Shown here: piece after piece, positions 1 through 10,817 of the stretch
Layout: each line of letters opens with the position of its first letter
How positions within the stretch are numbered: position 1 is the first letter of the stretch
Assembly (NCBI GenBank): GCA_019096195.1
Contig: JAGTXK010000103.1
Span: 496,001-560,000 of the forward strand
Source of the DNA: Boletus sp. NGJ
Lineage: Eukaryota > Basidiomycota > Agaricomycetes > Boletales > Boletaceae
Direction of reading: 5' to 3'
DNA: 64,000 bases
Notes under the pieces: model-generated
Told to the model about the DNA's origin: nothing
Databases searched by the model: none
The model's input: only the letters and a program-made list of their open reading frames with translations
Translations under genes and position numbers: made by a program

Positions 1-513
1 GAAAGTGTCATTGTCTGGGTCATTTTCACCAATGTCTGTGTGCTGAGCCACAGATGCACCCTGGGCCTCCACAGTGGTTGAACGAGAGAATGAGTCAATG
101 GCCCTTTTGGCCATTTGCTTCTTCATGACCACAGTGTCATCTTCATCAGAGGGTTCATTGACATCATCTGTGATGCATCTGAGGCCATGTGCATTACTGA
201 ACAAGAGCCTAGTATGATATTGTTAGAGATGGTTTGAGAGAATAATCAACTTACTTATTATAGTGCACATAAAGGTTGTTTGTCCAATTCTCGTCAGCTT
301 CATCAGCAATAAATGTTGCAATTTTGTAATAAAAGTCAGGGAGTTTGAACAGTCCATTGGTGTCCATGAATTTGGCTTGAAAACAGATGCTGAAGTGAGT
401 CTAAACTTATTGATCAACACTGTAATATACCACAATGAAATAAAAAAAACTTACATGTGTTGCAGCATATGCAATATGGTATGCATTGACGTCCATTTAT
501 AGTTCTTGGACAT
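1..513 (-). CDS. Unidentified intron-containing gene, partial (runs off the left edge)
   Basis: I do not recognise the product. Three exons read on the minus strand: 513-455, 389-255 and 208-1, joined by short introns with GTAAG donors and AG acceptors (454-390 and 254-209). The phases match, so one frame stays open to the window edge. Exon 2 is rich in aromatic and acidic residues (FKLPDFYYKIATFIADEADE) and exon 3 is acidic and serine-rich. The ATG at 513 is a guess; an earlier start is possible. The gene is divergent from the Plavaka transposase at 728, about 215 bp away, so it may be cargo of that element or a neighbour sharing its promoter region. Similar short-intron hypothetical proteins are common near Agaricomycete transposons; function unknown. 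Confidence 0.45.
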
Positions 514-687
514 TACTACAGTGGTAGGTGGATTGGCGCTTGAAGTGATTCATCCGTGCATGTAATATATAGTCTGTGACAGTCATGTTCTAACTCCACA
601 TCTTCCTGAATAGGCTTATCATTCTAACCACATTTTCTAGGTGAATTGACAAAAATATGGCTTGAGCCCACTCACCACATGTCACTC

Positions 688-696
688 TATAAAATA
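688..696 (+). promoter_or_regulatory. TATA-like box of the Plavaka transposase gene
   Basis: TATAAAATA lies 32 bp upstream of the ATG at 728, the first codon of the zinc-finger exon. The position is plausible for a core promoter in a gene with a short leader. This is inference from sequence alone. Confidence 0.3.
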
Positions 697-1193
697 GTGA
701 GCACATTTTTATTGTCTCTCCCCTGACATGGTTACCTGCCTAGATTGCGATACATCTTTCAACTCATGCAAAAAGCTCTCATCGCATGGTGCACAGTGTG
801 CTAACAGCATCACTCTATCTACCATGATTTATGAGTGCAAGCGTAAGTCTAAACACTTTGGATCTGGTAACTACCAGGGGAAAAGGTTCTGTTCTCCCCC
901 GATGGAGCATGTCTCTCTTGCTCCCAAGTCACCAGTAGCAGGACCAAGTGTCCCTTATCAAGATGACACTGGTATTGATCTTGGGGATTTGGTCAGTGAT
1001 CATGAAGTAGATAGTATTTCTTCGAAGATGTCTTGCTTTCATTTGTTACTCAAATCCTAGGTTTTGGCTTGCAGAGTAAAGCCACCACCTATTGTGTCTG
1101 ATTGATCAGGCAGGCACATTTGCATGCCTGCTTGGTTCCCGGACTATTTGCCAGGCAGTGCAACTCACCTTGCACACGTGCCCCGTCTCATTA

Positions 1194-2806
1194 CAGTAAC
1201 TCCAAAAACCCTTTCCATGCTAACCCTCAATGTGGTGCGCAAAGCACACCACCACACACTGTGGGAATTCCGCTTAGCTTTGGTGGAGTTATAAATATTA
1301 CATACTCTTGGCTATGAGATTGCTCCCTAGGTCATGTGATTTGGTCCACAGGCTGTGGAGATATAATCAATATGAAACAGTAATACCATGGAAAGGGTTT
1401 TTGCACTTTTGAATTGAAAAGGGTATTTGGATATTATCAGTACTTGGTATAGCCTCCTTTTGCTCTAAGCACTGCCTGAATCCTCCTAGGCATGCTTTCA
1501 ATCAATTTCTGACACTCCTCCACTGGTATCCTATCCCACTCCACTTGAACCCTTTCCCACAATTCATGAATTCCATTAGGGGGGTTTTTATGCTTTGCAA
1601 GGCTCCTCTTCAGACAACTCCAGAGATGTTCAATAGGGTTGAGGTCAGGAGATTGTGCAGGCCACACCATAGTACTGAATTCTTGCTCCTCTAGCCAGTT
1701 CTTGAACAGCCTGCAGGTGTGCTTGGGGTCATTGTCCTGCTGAAAGATAATGTTAGGAGGATTGAGACCATAATACTCCAGGATTTGCTGAAGCTCATCC
1801 TTCAAAATTTGAAGGTAGAGGTCCTCATTCATCCTACCATCAATCTTAGTAGCAAAGCCAACTCCCTCCCAAGTCATATAGCCCCACATCATCAGAGAAC
1901 CTCCTCCAAACTTGAGGGTTCCATCCACCAGCCTATCACTAAGCCCCTCACCTGCCCTCTTCCATGCCCATTTACGCCCATCTGACCCTAGGCGATTGAT
2001 TTTGGTCTCATCAGACCATATCACCTTCTTCCAATCATCCATAGTCCAATCCTTATGTGTATAGGCAAAATCCAAGTGAGCCTTGCAATGCCTAGTAGAA
2101 AGGAGGGGACATTTGGACTTTACCACAGCTTTCATACCAGCTTTCTTCAAGTGGAGGCGGACAGTATTGGCAGAGAGGGGTTGGTTGATGATATTGGTGA
2201 GGGCTTTGATTACTTGGACAGCATTTTCAGCTTTCCCAGAGATGATTAGATGTTGGGCATGACGAATGTTGGTGAGAGAAAGCTTGGAAGGACGACCCCC
2301 AGGAGCTTTGGGAAGGGCAGAACGCTCTTTGGAGCGAAGCTTGAATATGGCAGAAGGGCTGACACCAGTTTGCTTGGCAATGGCTTCACCAGAGCAGCCA
2401 GAATCAAGCAAAGAGAGAATTGTGCTTTGTTGGGGAAGGAAGAGGGATTTGACCATGGTGGTGGTTGAGAATCAAAAAGTGTGTGAACTTTTTTAAGCTC
2501 AGACATGCTATTTATATGTATATCTTTGTTTGCATGAACAAACAATGGCAAATATGATATAATTTGACTAAGATCCTAGCCATCAGTTCAAAAGTAAAAA
2601 AACCCTTTCCATGGTAGTACTGTTTCATATTGATCATATCTCCACAGCCTGTGGACCAAATCACATGACCTAGGGAGCAATCTCATAGCCAAGAGTATGT
2701 AATATTTATAACCCCACCAAAGCTAAGCGGAATTCCCACAGTGTGTGGTGGTGTGCTTCGTGCACCACATTGAGGGTTAGCATGGAAAGGGTTTTTGGAG
2801 TCACTG
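1194..2806 (-). mobile_element. Tc1-like DNA transposon A, complete
   Basis: A 1,613-bp element is flanked by TA at 1,192-1,193 and 2,807-2,808. Its ends are CAGTAACTCC and, inverted, GGAGTCACTG. The terminal inverted repeats are about 210 bp (1,194-1,403 and 2,597-2,806). Each arm carries the CAAAAACCCTTTCCATG motif at its outer end and its reverse complement at its inner end, so an arm can fold on itself. The transposase fills most of the interior. Element B at 9,218 has the same architecture and nearly the same length. It is inserted in the Plavaka element between its zinc-finger exon and the next exon. Its intact reading frame and clean ends suggest a fairly recent insertion. Confidence 0.9.
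1437..2456 (-). CDS. Tc1-family transposase, DD34E, apparently intact
   Basis: A 339-residue uninterrupted protein. A helix-turn-helix lies at about residues 10-45 (SLLDSGCSGEAIAKQTGVS), followed by a basic GRPSKLS linker and a second HTH-like region. The DDE catalytic domain has D149 in VIWSDETKINR, D241 in FQQDNDPKHT and E276 in SPDLNPIEHLW; 34 residues lie between the second Asp and the Glu, the Tc1 spacing. It cuts at the element's inverted repeats and inserts at TA. The length is normal for Tc1 transposases (about 340). The start is the only in-frame ATG before the HTH. The stop lies 34 bp inside the left inverted repeat. All catalytic residues are present, so the protein could be active. 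Confidence 0.93.
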   Translation of the reverse strand: MVKSLFLPQQSTILSLLDSGCSGEAIAKQTGVSPSAIFKLRSKERSALPKAPGGRPSKLSLTNIRHAQHLIISGKAENAVQVIKALTNIINQPLSANTVRLHLKKAGMKAVVKSKCPLLSTRHCKAHLDFAYTHKDWTMDDWKKVIWSDETKINRLGSDGRKWAWKRAGEGLSDRLVDGTLKFGGGSLMMWGYMTWEGVGFATKIDGRMNEDLYLQILKDELQQILEYYGLNPPNIIFQQDNDPKHTCRLFKNWLEEQEFSTMVWPAQSPDLNPIEHLWSCLKRSLAKHKNPPNGIHELWERVQVEWDRIPVEECQKLIESMPRRIQAVLRAKGGYTKY

Positions 2807-3603
2807 TACATTAACAGCATGTCCTGCATGTCAGTCAACCTCATGTTCCTTTCTCTGAGTCTCCTCCCTTTTCTCGTTCAGGTGATGAAATGCCTCCTTC
2901 TCACTCTGATTCATCCTCTCTTGATATTGTTTCCTTACCACTGAGTCAGATTCCTTTGAATTATATTGAACCTATCCTACTAAGCCAACACATATCCCAG
3001 AAGAGACTTTAGAGAAGGCTTGCAAGGCTCCAAGTCTCCACAAGGGCCCCACTATCAAAGGAAATGCCAGGCAAGCTTTTCTTGACATTTCCAGTGCTCA
3101 TATCTTCCCAGATGACATCTTCACTCCATTTTCAAATCCAACATCTGGCATCTTTACAGTATGGAATTACTCTGGTTCACAACTCAAGTCTGCTTTGGAG
3201 GCTGATCGCTTTTCACAACTTCAGCAAGACCCATATTACAAGATGGAAGAACTCAAAATCTTCTCACTTGCCTATGAGATGAAACAACTTGATGAGTTTC
3301 TTGACTCAAAAGTAAACCCATTCCACTTAGATTATGGCTGGTGCAAACCCACCATGGAGATCAAGCTACCTAAAGAAAATGCACCATCCCCTTCTAAATC
3401 CAATAGCCCTTGGATGAAAATCAATGAAATTTGGCACTGAGACTTTCTTGCTATCATCACTAATGTTTTTCAGAGCAAAGCTGGGTTATTCTTCCATCTG
3501 ATGCTGTTTAGTCAACAATGGGGGGTTCGTGAAGGCAAAGTCATTAACATTTTTTCAGAGGCCTATGCTTCCACTGAAATATTAGATGCTCATGGAGAGA
3601 TTA

Positions 3604-3860
3604 CTGTCTTTTTCATGTGACTTGTCACCCTGTGAGAAATTACATCAAAAAACCTGCATCACCTTCGGTACTCTCTAACTCCCTGATATCTGTTTGAAAT
3701 TTGTCAGAAATGATCCCATTTGACTTGGACAAGTTGAGCACATTCATTAATCAAGTACTGAAGAGAAAAATTGATGTTTTGAAATTTTGGAATTTCAGGG
3801 ATCTTGGAATTCACTGATCAGGTATGTCTGGCCTTCTCTGTGCTGTCTGGAGCTTGAAAT
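3604..3860 (+). repeat. Left terminal inverted repeat of the 4.9-kb element
   Basis: This matches 8,270-8,527 in reverse complement over about 255 bp, with best conservation at the outer ~90 bp and the inner ~50 bp. It differs mainly by transitions, consistent with methylation-driven decay. Confidence 0.85.
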
Positions 3861-4049
3861 CATGCTGTAGATATGCCATAGATTCAGAAAACAAGTACCG
3901 ACATTGAATGGGCAATCATGTAGATGCTCAATCATGTGTTGGGAACTATGGATGATCACATGTAGTATGGCAGCCTAGCAGTATATTGCCAATACAAAAA
4001 CATGCAACATATTTGAAAAGACAGGCTAATGGCCACAAATTGTATGATA

Positions 4050-6808
4050 CTAATCATCAGTAGTAGGTAGAACATGCTTTCCTGCATTTATGGCCAATAT
4101 GTTCAAGTCTATGTATGATCTGATGACAAGTGCAGTCCCAACCTCAATTCCCAGCCATGTTTGAAGGTTTTCCACTGAGACATAGTTACCTGAAAGTTGA
4201 GCAATGTCAAGGAATCCCTTCACTTGTAGAATTGGTCCAAAGGCAGAAAAGTTGGTGAAAACATTGACATGTGGATTACGTTGTAAGCATTGATCAAGAA
4301 ATGAAAACCAACATATGATGTTGGGAAATGGCACAGTCTCAGATGAATCCTCATTTGGTAGATCCACAGTGGAAAGGGATGGTGTCATTGGGAGAGATGG
4401 TGTGATGGAGTGTGGGGTACTATGGTGGACAAATGGGAATGATGATCCTAGGGATGCAGGTAGATATTTAGGATAGTTTTATTGGACACCCCATGGTGTG
4501 GCAGATGGCACGACAATTATGGGAGGGAGATATGAATATGGTGCAGCAACAGGTGGTGGCCCTGGAGCTGCAGGTGCAGGCTGCATTGTATGGCCAGCAG
4601 TTGTTTCAAGCTCATCTTTTAACTTCAAAATCTTTGTTAATGAGAGCAAACTCAATGGTTTTTCATCAACTATTGCAGTTCCTCACATCTAATTCATGTG
4701 TGAAGGTTAGTCACATGTTCAGAAATAGGATCATGAAATGCACATACTATCTGCAATGACCAAGCCATGATGTGATTGTGACAGAATCTAGGAGAGGGCA
4801 GAAATTGCCCAGGACTCAGCCACTGCCTAAGAGGGCGGAAACAACTGAGGTGTGTGTCAGTGAGCAGAGACTATATATACTGTGGGTGAAGGTATACTCA
4901 TATTATGTTGTGTGTAAGCGGGTCTGAAAAAAGTGTGTAATATATGCTGTAAGCGTTGGCTAAGAAATAATAGAAAGTCTAAGTGTGATAAAAGCTCATT
5001 CCAGGTTTGGAATGAGTGCAGGAAATTTTTGGAAACAGTTTCGGAGCAGTTCCAAGATGCTAGTCTTGGAACCTATGGAAGGGCATAGGAAAATTCCAGA
5101 AGTACCTTCGGGACCAGTGGTTCTGGTATATGATTCTGAAGTGACACTTCCAGGCTCAGAAGTGGTGAAAACAGAATGATTTGGAACTTGATTATGGACA
5201 AATATTGTCAGATTGTGTGTCAATGCATAACAGTTGCTTGAGTTCTTGGCACAGTAACAATAGCTCAGATCCCTTTGAATGAACATCACACTGGTATTGT
5301 TTATGGAGTGCTTTGATACAGTCTTGCTGTTCATCAAGCTCCACCCAACTCATTTGATGGCATCCAAGTCTCTTTTGATGAGAATCCAATGGGTTTTGTG
5401 ATTCCCTTCTTGCCCTAAAAAGATACTAATGAGTGATAAAAAATGATTTGAGCATGCACATACTGCTCTACAAGCATTTGCAGTGGGTAAATGAGTAGGC
5501 AGCTCAACTGGCTCATCATTTCCTAAGTCCTTGAAGACCACAACAACAGGCTAGAGTGGTTAAGTTGATAAATTGCCACTGGGGAGATATTGAAGTATAA
5601 TGAGTGGTTGCATATGATCTTTGAACATCTCTAACTCCTCATCTGATTGTATTGATGTGGATAGTGCCTTGGTCTTGTTAGAATCTCAATCGATATTGCA
5701 GCTGAATGTGTCAAGCATGCCAATTCAGTTTTTCTGCAATTATCTCACAAAGGTCTTCAAGCGAGATTGACAATAGTATAGTGAATGGAATGCTTGATAC
5801 CTTCAAACCTTGAGATCACTGAATGCTATATTGAATCTTGAAGACTGGTCATGGTTTGTAAATTGGATAGTAAAAAATAACTCAATCACGTACCACATGT
5901 CTTTGGATTGTTTGGATTGTTCGAATGCATGGATGTTGTCACTGGAATATACTTTCCCTTTCCTTTAGATTTCATTGGCCACATTTGTTGAGCTAGTGTC
6001 CGAGGCCTCTTTGCTTGTGGTCTAGTATTAGAAAGTCGGCAAGGAATTATAGCTAGTGGATCATTGTCTGATGACTCATCCTCTATGTTCAACATGTTGT
6101 GGTCTTCACCATCACTCTCTATGCCCGATGGCTCTAGATCATGATCATCTTCATAACGTAAACTGGTGAGAAACTCTTTTGTGTCTGAGTTTGTATCATC
6201 GGTGCCAGTCTTATCTATGTGATTGCCCTTGAAAACATTGTCAAAGTGGTCATAAAATTTGGACAGTGGTGGAGGAAGTGACTCAGGCTTGTTAGGTAAC
6301 GATTCATCATCCACTTCAGAAACAGATATGAGATCAGCTGAGTGGACAGCCTCATGAAGAGATGAACTTGGGTGTTAATGTTTGCCCGATTTCACAGAGT
6401 CTACAGATCCAGGGGGCCTTAATGGGCATACAGACTTCAAGCCTTGAGTAGTGGTTGTATTTTGCTGGGTCTGAGAACAGCTACCTTGCCGCTTTCTCCT
6501 AGGATTGATAGTAGGTTGGCCAAGGTCAAGAGGAGGGGCACTATTGCCACATGAACAAGTACAAGTCTCTTGAATTGTGCAGTGCTCAGAGTGACCACTC
6601 TTAGTGCATTTTTTGCATGCAATAGCACTGGATGCAAAATCACAGCACACCTTGCACATGCAACAAGTCGAGCATGCTTCTTGTTTGGCTTGTAGCACAT
6701 GCATCAGCACTAGTAAACATATGGTACTAGAAAATAGGATATACTATGCTTACCATTGGTAGTAGCCTATACTGGATCAGCAAGCTTCTTCTGTTTCCTG
6801 GGAGACAT
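4050..6808 (-). pseudogene. Accessory protein of the 4.9-kb element: Cys-rich N-terminus, acidic middle, SAM-like C-terminus
   Basis: The first exon starts at an ATG at 6,808 (MSPRKQKKLADPV) and carries an in-frame stop, followed by an intron. The next long exon (about 6,710-5,886) encodes a Cys-rich region with repeated CxxC pairs (CSTCCMCKVCC, CKKC, CTCSCG), an in-frame stop near 6,375, then an acidic stretch and a basic patch (KRPRTLAQQMWPMKSKGKGK). The middle (about 5,600-4,900) is poorly resolved. A proline-rich exon near 4,500-4,600 precedes the C-terminal exon (4,388-4,050), which reads PNIICWFSFLDQCLQR and LQTWLGIEVGTALVI. This resembles the SAM-like C-terminal domain of Agaricomycete transposon-linked proteins. 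The role is unknown; by position it may help the neighbouring transposase. At least two stops make it a pseudogene here. Confidence 0.5.
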
Positions 6809-7104
6809 AGAGTCAAATGGTAAATGTCAAAGCTTGAGAATGTAGCAATGTACCATGTAGCTTTTATCCAAGCAGCCTTGTGTTTTGTGAGGCTATGTAT
6901 GAGCACAGCCTTGAATTGAGTTGGTTATTCATGAGATGGATCTTGATGTGTTCAAGGAAAGTATTCGGAAAGTTGATGTTGGTTTTACATACATACTATG
7001 GATTGCAATGAAACAGAAGTCACAATAAAACAACATCATAGAAGTAACAACAACATATTTGTACTCTGCACATATCCACAGTGAGAGTATCAACTGTATG
7101 AATC

Positions 7105-8264
7105 TTAAGGCATGATTGAATACAGTGCTTCCAACAACATGATATAAATGTCCTGATCTGACATATCCATCATCACCAATCGAGTGTACTCTTCATTGTG
7201 ATGGAGATGATATTTCATTGCCAAGAATGTGAGTTCAATTGGATTCAGATTGGGAGAGTATGGCAGTAAAAATTCACACCGCATTCCTCTTAAGTGACAT
7301 TGGCACAAAATCAAACAAAAAAATGAGTCATACCTAGACTTGATGAGTTCTATAATATCAGGATGCTTGTGGATTCAACAGTTACCCATGACAATAACTG
7401 AGTTTGATGCGAGAAAATGGTTCCATATTGTCCAGGAGTCACTTGATGAATGATATGAAAGAATTTGTGCAAAATGATCCTTTAACAATGCTGTCATGTA
7501 AGATCCCATCATAAAGTGAGAGTGCTGGAAGAACTGAGAAGCTACAAAACAATTAGTTGACCAGAATATATTGATGACACCAACTTACTGCCGACCACGC
7601 ACAACAAATGCTTTGTGTTGAGCCTTTGTCCCTTTGATTGACCAGGCCATGGTATGTTGTGCAACGATCAACAGAACTTTCATCAACAAATACAAGCTGT
7701 CTAGCTTCATACTGGCCAATGCAAGCAAGGTATTCTAGCTGTTTGTGTGCAGATCTTTCTATTGTAACCCGTGAGATCTAAGCAACACAGTACCATTGTA
7801 TTGCATGTATTTGAACTGACTCAAGACACACCTTTTTCATGGTAAACCCAGCACTACGAAGTGTGCACCAGACAGATGAAAGTGAGATGCTCACTCCACA
7901 ATTTTGGGCCAAGATCTCACAGAGTTCATCCAAATATAAATCTGGAGATTTTTGCATGGTACCCAAAAGAAACTGCATGGGTAGGAAGGTGAGGAATCAA
8001 GCAATGGCAATGTATATAATATGAAAAGCTTACCTCAACATCACTGTCATGAAGGTGCTTGCTTCTGACTTTCTTTGCTATTTCTTCATCCCTTTTGTCA
8101 TTTGGTACCATTCCAGTTGCATGGAAGTGGGAAAGAACTCGCTGGACCATACGAGTTGAGAGATTGAGGCACATTCCAATCCTCTTGTGATCCAGGAACT
8201 TCAAGAGGCACATGATTGCCCATTGGATGTCGGTGCTTGCTTTCTGACCCTGTGGCATGCCCAC
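7105..8264 (-). pseudogene. IS630/Tc1-mariner-type DDE transposase, decayed
   Basis: Intron-containing gene read from an ATG at 8,264. Exon 1 is HTH-like (STRMVQRVLSHFHATG). Exon 2 carries LYLDELCEILAQNCGVSIS and SVWCTLRSAGFTMKK, the second helical domain. The next exon has the first catalytic Asp in LVFVDESSVDR. A later exon reads VIVMGNC where the family has VIVMDNC, so the second catalytic Asp is Gly here, and it is followed by an in-frame stop. The last exon has the Glu in YSPNLNPIELTF. Spacing from the second catalytic site to the Glu is 34. A frame shift lies just after the first Asp block. This copy cannot catalyse transposition. Confidence 0.75.
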
Positions 8265-8269
8265 AACAC

Positions 8270-8527
8270 TATTTCAAGCCCCAGACAGCACAGAGAAGGC
8301 CAGACATATCTGATCAGTGAATCCTGAGACCTCTGAAATTCTGAATTTTCAAAAGGTTGAATTTTTTCTTTAGCACTTGATGGATGGATGCGCTTGACTC
8401 GTCCAAGTCAAATGGAATCGTTTCCAACGAATTTCAAGTAGATGTCGGGGAGTTAGAGAGCACCGAAGGTGATGCAGGTTTTTTGATGTAATTTCTCATG
8501 GGGTGACAAGTCACATGAAAAAGACAG
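8270..8527 (-). repeat. Right terminal inverted repeat of the 4.9-kb element
   Basis: Inverted partner of 3,604-3,860. It keeps more CpG sites than the left copy and ends at GAAAAAGACAG directly before the TA duplication. Confidence 0.85.
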
Positions 8528-9217
8528 TAATGTGCTTCTGTGCAAGCCTACTGATGATATGGAGCATGTAGTCACTTCTCTGATGGTCTGGTCTGATTCC
8601 ACCCAAATGACCAACTTTGATGACAACTCAATGTGGCCATTTTACCTTTCGTTCGGAAACCAGTTGAAGTATTCATGAGGGAAGCCCACAGTGGCAGCAT
8701 GCCATCACTTAGCTTATATCCTCAATGTCAGAAAAAGTACAAAGTTATGGTAAACTCCTTCTAAGGTGTCTAATTTGTATAATCTCTATAATTAATTACA
8801 ATGTTCTTACAAGGGTAGGTCTGGTGGGCCATTTGTATCGTGCATGTGCCAATGTGCCAGCAGCATCTTTCTTTTCTATTTATGTCAACCTTCTCAATCT
8901 GATGGTGATGGACATCATCAATCCTCACTTTGACAGTAAGCAAATTCACTCACGCATTTCCTTACTTACACTTAACATTTCCTTTAGCTTCCCAATGACT
9001 TTCAGGATGTCTATCACAAGATTTATGGAATCTCAGCAAGACAAGATGTTCTTACTCACTACAAACATGATTTATTTCAGGCAATATGGGATCTACTCCT
9101 CAATGAGACATTTATGGATGCATATCATAACAGTATTGTCATCCAATGCGCTGATGGAATTACTTGGCAGTTATACCCTTCTTTTTTTTTCTATTCAGCT
9201 GACTACCCAGAGAAGTA

Positions 9218-10817
9218 CAGTGGCTCAAAAAACTGTCCACATGTTTGGTCATTTTTCACTAAATGCGTTATTCCCCAATAGCCCCTAACCCTTACCCTAA
9301 CATATAGGTGTATGCAATAAAGCACTGACCCTTGGCTTTCTATCCATCAAGGCTTTAAGACATATGAATAAGCATTGATGAACTGGCAGCCATTTCAAAA
9401 CAATGACTCATTCGGACAGTTTTTTGACTCTAAGTTTTCGATTACATATATTGGACCCTAGCATGCTGTAATATGATTACATACATTTGGTAAGGCTTCT
9501 ATTATGTCACCATTATGTAACTGAGTGTCAGACAACATATATAAACCCCATCATTCCATGTTTAGTTTCCCACCATCACCATAAAACCCATTTCCATCTC
9601 TCAAAAAAACAATATCATCTCTCTCTCCTCTCATGGGCTTTCCTCTAGGAAAATCTCTGCCCAAACTGGCCTAGGGAAGTCTACAGTATGCCAAGTGCTT
9701 CAGGAACTCCAGCCAGAGAAGACTAGGCTTCTTGGTGGCTGTCCTTCCAAGCTTACCTCTACCAACAAAGGAGTTATTGTCCAGCAAATTATTACTGGCA
9801 AGGCCAGGAATGCTGTTCATGCTGCCCAATACATCAATACCATTATTGATACCCCTGTCTGTCCTCAGACTGTTAGAAATACTCTCAAGGAAGCCTCCTT
9901 AAAGGCTGTGGTAAAGAAGAAAAAGCCACTGCTTTCTAGTGGTCACAAGAAAAGAAGATTAGCCTTTGCTCTCAAGTACCAGCATTGGACTGTGGAGGAC
10001 TGGAAGAGAGTTATATGGTCAGATGAGACCAAGATCAATAGGATTGGGTCAGATGGGCAAGAGTATGTGTGGAAAAAGAAAGAAGAGGGGCTTATTGCTA
10101 GAGAGGTCCAAGGCACAGTCAAGTTTGGAGGAGGTTCACTGATGGTATGGGGCTGCATAGGGTGGAATGGAGTGGGGATTTTGAGTGAGGTGGAGGGGAG
10201 AATGGATGCTGAACAGTATGTGGCCATATTGGAGCAGGGGTTGCTGCAAAGCATGGAGGAATCTGGAATTCCAGAAGATGACATTATCTTTCAACAAGAT
10301 AATGATCCCAAGCATACCTCTAAAAGAGCCCAAAGATGGTTTGAAGAGCAAGGAATCAAGCTTCTGGACTGGCCTGCACAATCTCCAGACCTTAATCCCA
10401 TTGAACATACTTGGAATCACCTCAAAAGATGCCTCTCAGGTTATGAAAATGCTCCTACAGGTGTTCATCAATTGTGGGAAAGAGTAGTGGAGCAGTGGGA
10501 AAAGATTGATGAGGAACAGTGTCAGAAATGGATAGAAAGTATGCCTAGAAGGATTGAAGCAGTTATCAAGGCCAAAGGAGCTCATACCAAGTACTAGATA
10601 CCTAGATAAATTTAGAGTCAAAAAACTGTCCAAATAAGTCATTGTTTTGAAATGGCTGCTAGTTCATCAATTCTTATTCATATGTCTTAAAACCTTGATG
10701 GATAGAAAGCCAAGGGTCAGTGCTTTATTTCATACACCTGTAAGGGTTAGAAGTCATTGGGGAATAACGCGTTTAGTGAAAAATGACCAAACATGCAGAC
10801 AGTTTTTTGAGCCACTG
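9218..10817 (+). mobile_element. Tc1-like DNA transposon B
   Basis: A 1,600-bp element is flanked by TA at 9,216-9,217 and 10,818-10,819. Its ends are CAGTGGCTCAAAAAACTGTC and the inverse. The inverted repeats are about 212 bp (9,218-9,430 and 10,610-10,817), and the AAAAAACTGTCC motif recurs at the inner end of each arm, as in element A. It is inserted in the Plavaka transposase gene right after the SADYPEK block, in the first bases of an intron (GTA). It is the same family type as element A but clearly different in sequence, so it is not a recent sister copy. Confidence 0.9.
9566..10597 (+). CDS. Tc1-family transposase, DD34E, near-intact (start codon not found)
   Basis: The frame is open from 9,566 to the stop at 10,597. 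The helix-turn-helix reads HGLSSRKISAQTGLGKSTV at about 9,632-9,690, ahead of the first non-ATG start candidate at 9,695, so coding must begin upstream of that point. I see no in-frame ATG before the HTH; the start may have been lost or may sit in an unrecognised exon. The catalytic residues are present: Asp in VIWSDETKINR, Asp in FQQDNDPKHTSK, Glu in SPDLNPIEHTW, with 34 residues between the last two. The DDE domain is complete and free of stops. Activity depends on whether a start exists. Confidence 0.85.
   Translation, partial: FPTITIKPISISQKNNIISLSSHGLSSRKISAQTGLGKSTVCQVLQELQPEKTRLLGGCPSKLTSTNKGVIVQQIITGKARNAVHAAQYINTIIDTPVCPQTVRNTLKEASLKAVVKKKKPLLSSGHKKRRLAFALKYQHWTVEDWKRVIWSDETKINRIGSDGQEYVWKKKEEGLIAREVQGTVKFGGGSLMVWGCIGWNGVGILSEVEGRMDAEQYVAILEQGLLQSMEESGIPEDDIIFQQDNDPKHTSKRAQRWFEEQGIKLLDWPAQSPDLNPIEHTWNHLKRCLSGYENAPTGVHQLWERVVEQWEKIDEEQCQKWIESMPRRIEAVIKAKGAHTKY

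Larger units (their letters stand above)
3604..8527 (-). mobile_element. 4.9-kb IS630/Tc1-mariner-type element with long TIRs and an accessory gene
   Basis: A 4,924-bp element is flanked by TA at 3,602-3,603 and 8,528-8,529. Its ends begin CTGTCTTTTTCATGTGAC on both sides, with terminal inverted repeats of about 255 bp (3,604-3,860 and 8,270-8,527; roughly 85% identical by eye). Excising the element with one TA rejoins the Plavaka reading frame exactly (AHGEI then NVLLCKPTDDMEHV), which proves the boundaries. Inside are two minus-strand genes: a DDE transposase next to the right repeat and a cysteine-rich to SAM-like accessory gene next to the left repeat. Both are broken, so this copy is not autonomous. 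The left TIR shows many CG-to-TG/CA differences from the right one. Confidence 0.85.

Noticed and set aside
9275-9303. CCCTAACCCTTACCCTAAC as telomeric sequence
   Set aside because: It lies within the TIR of the second Tc1 and is mirrored imperfectly in its other arm, so it is part of the transposon end.
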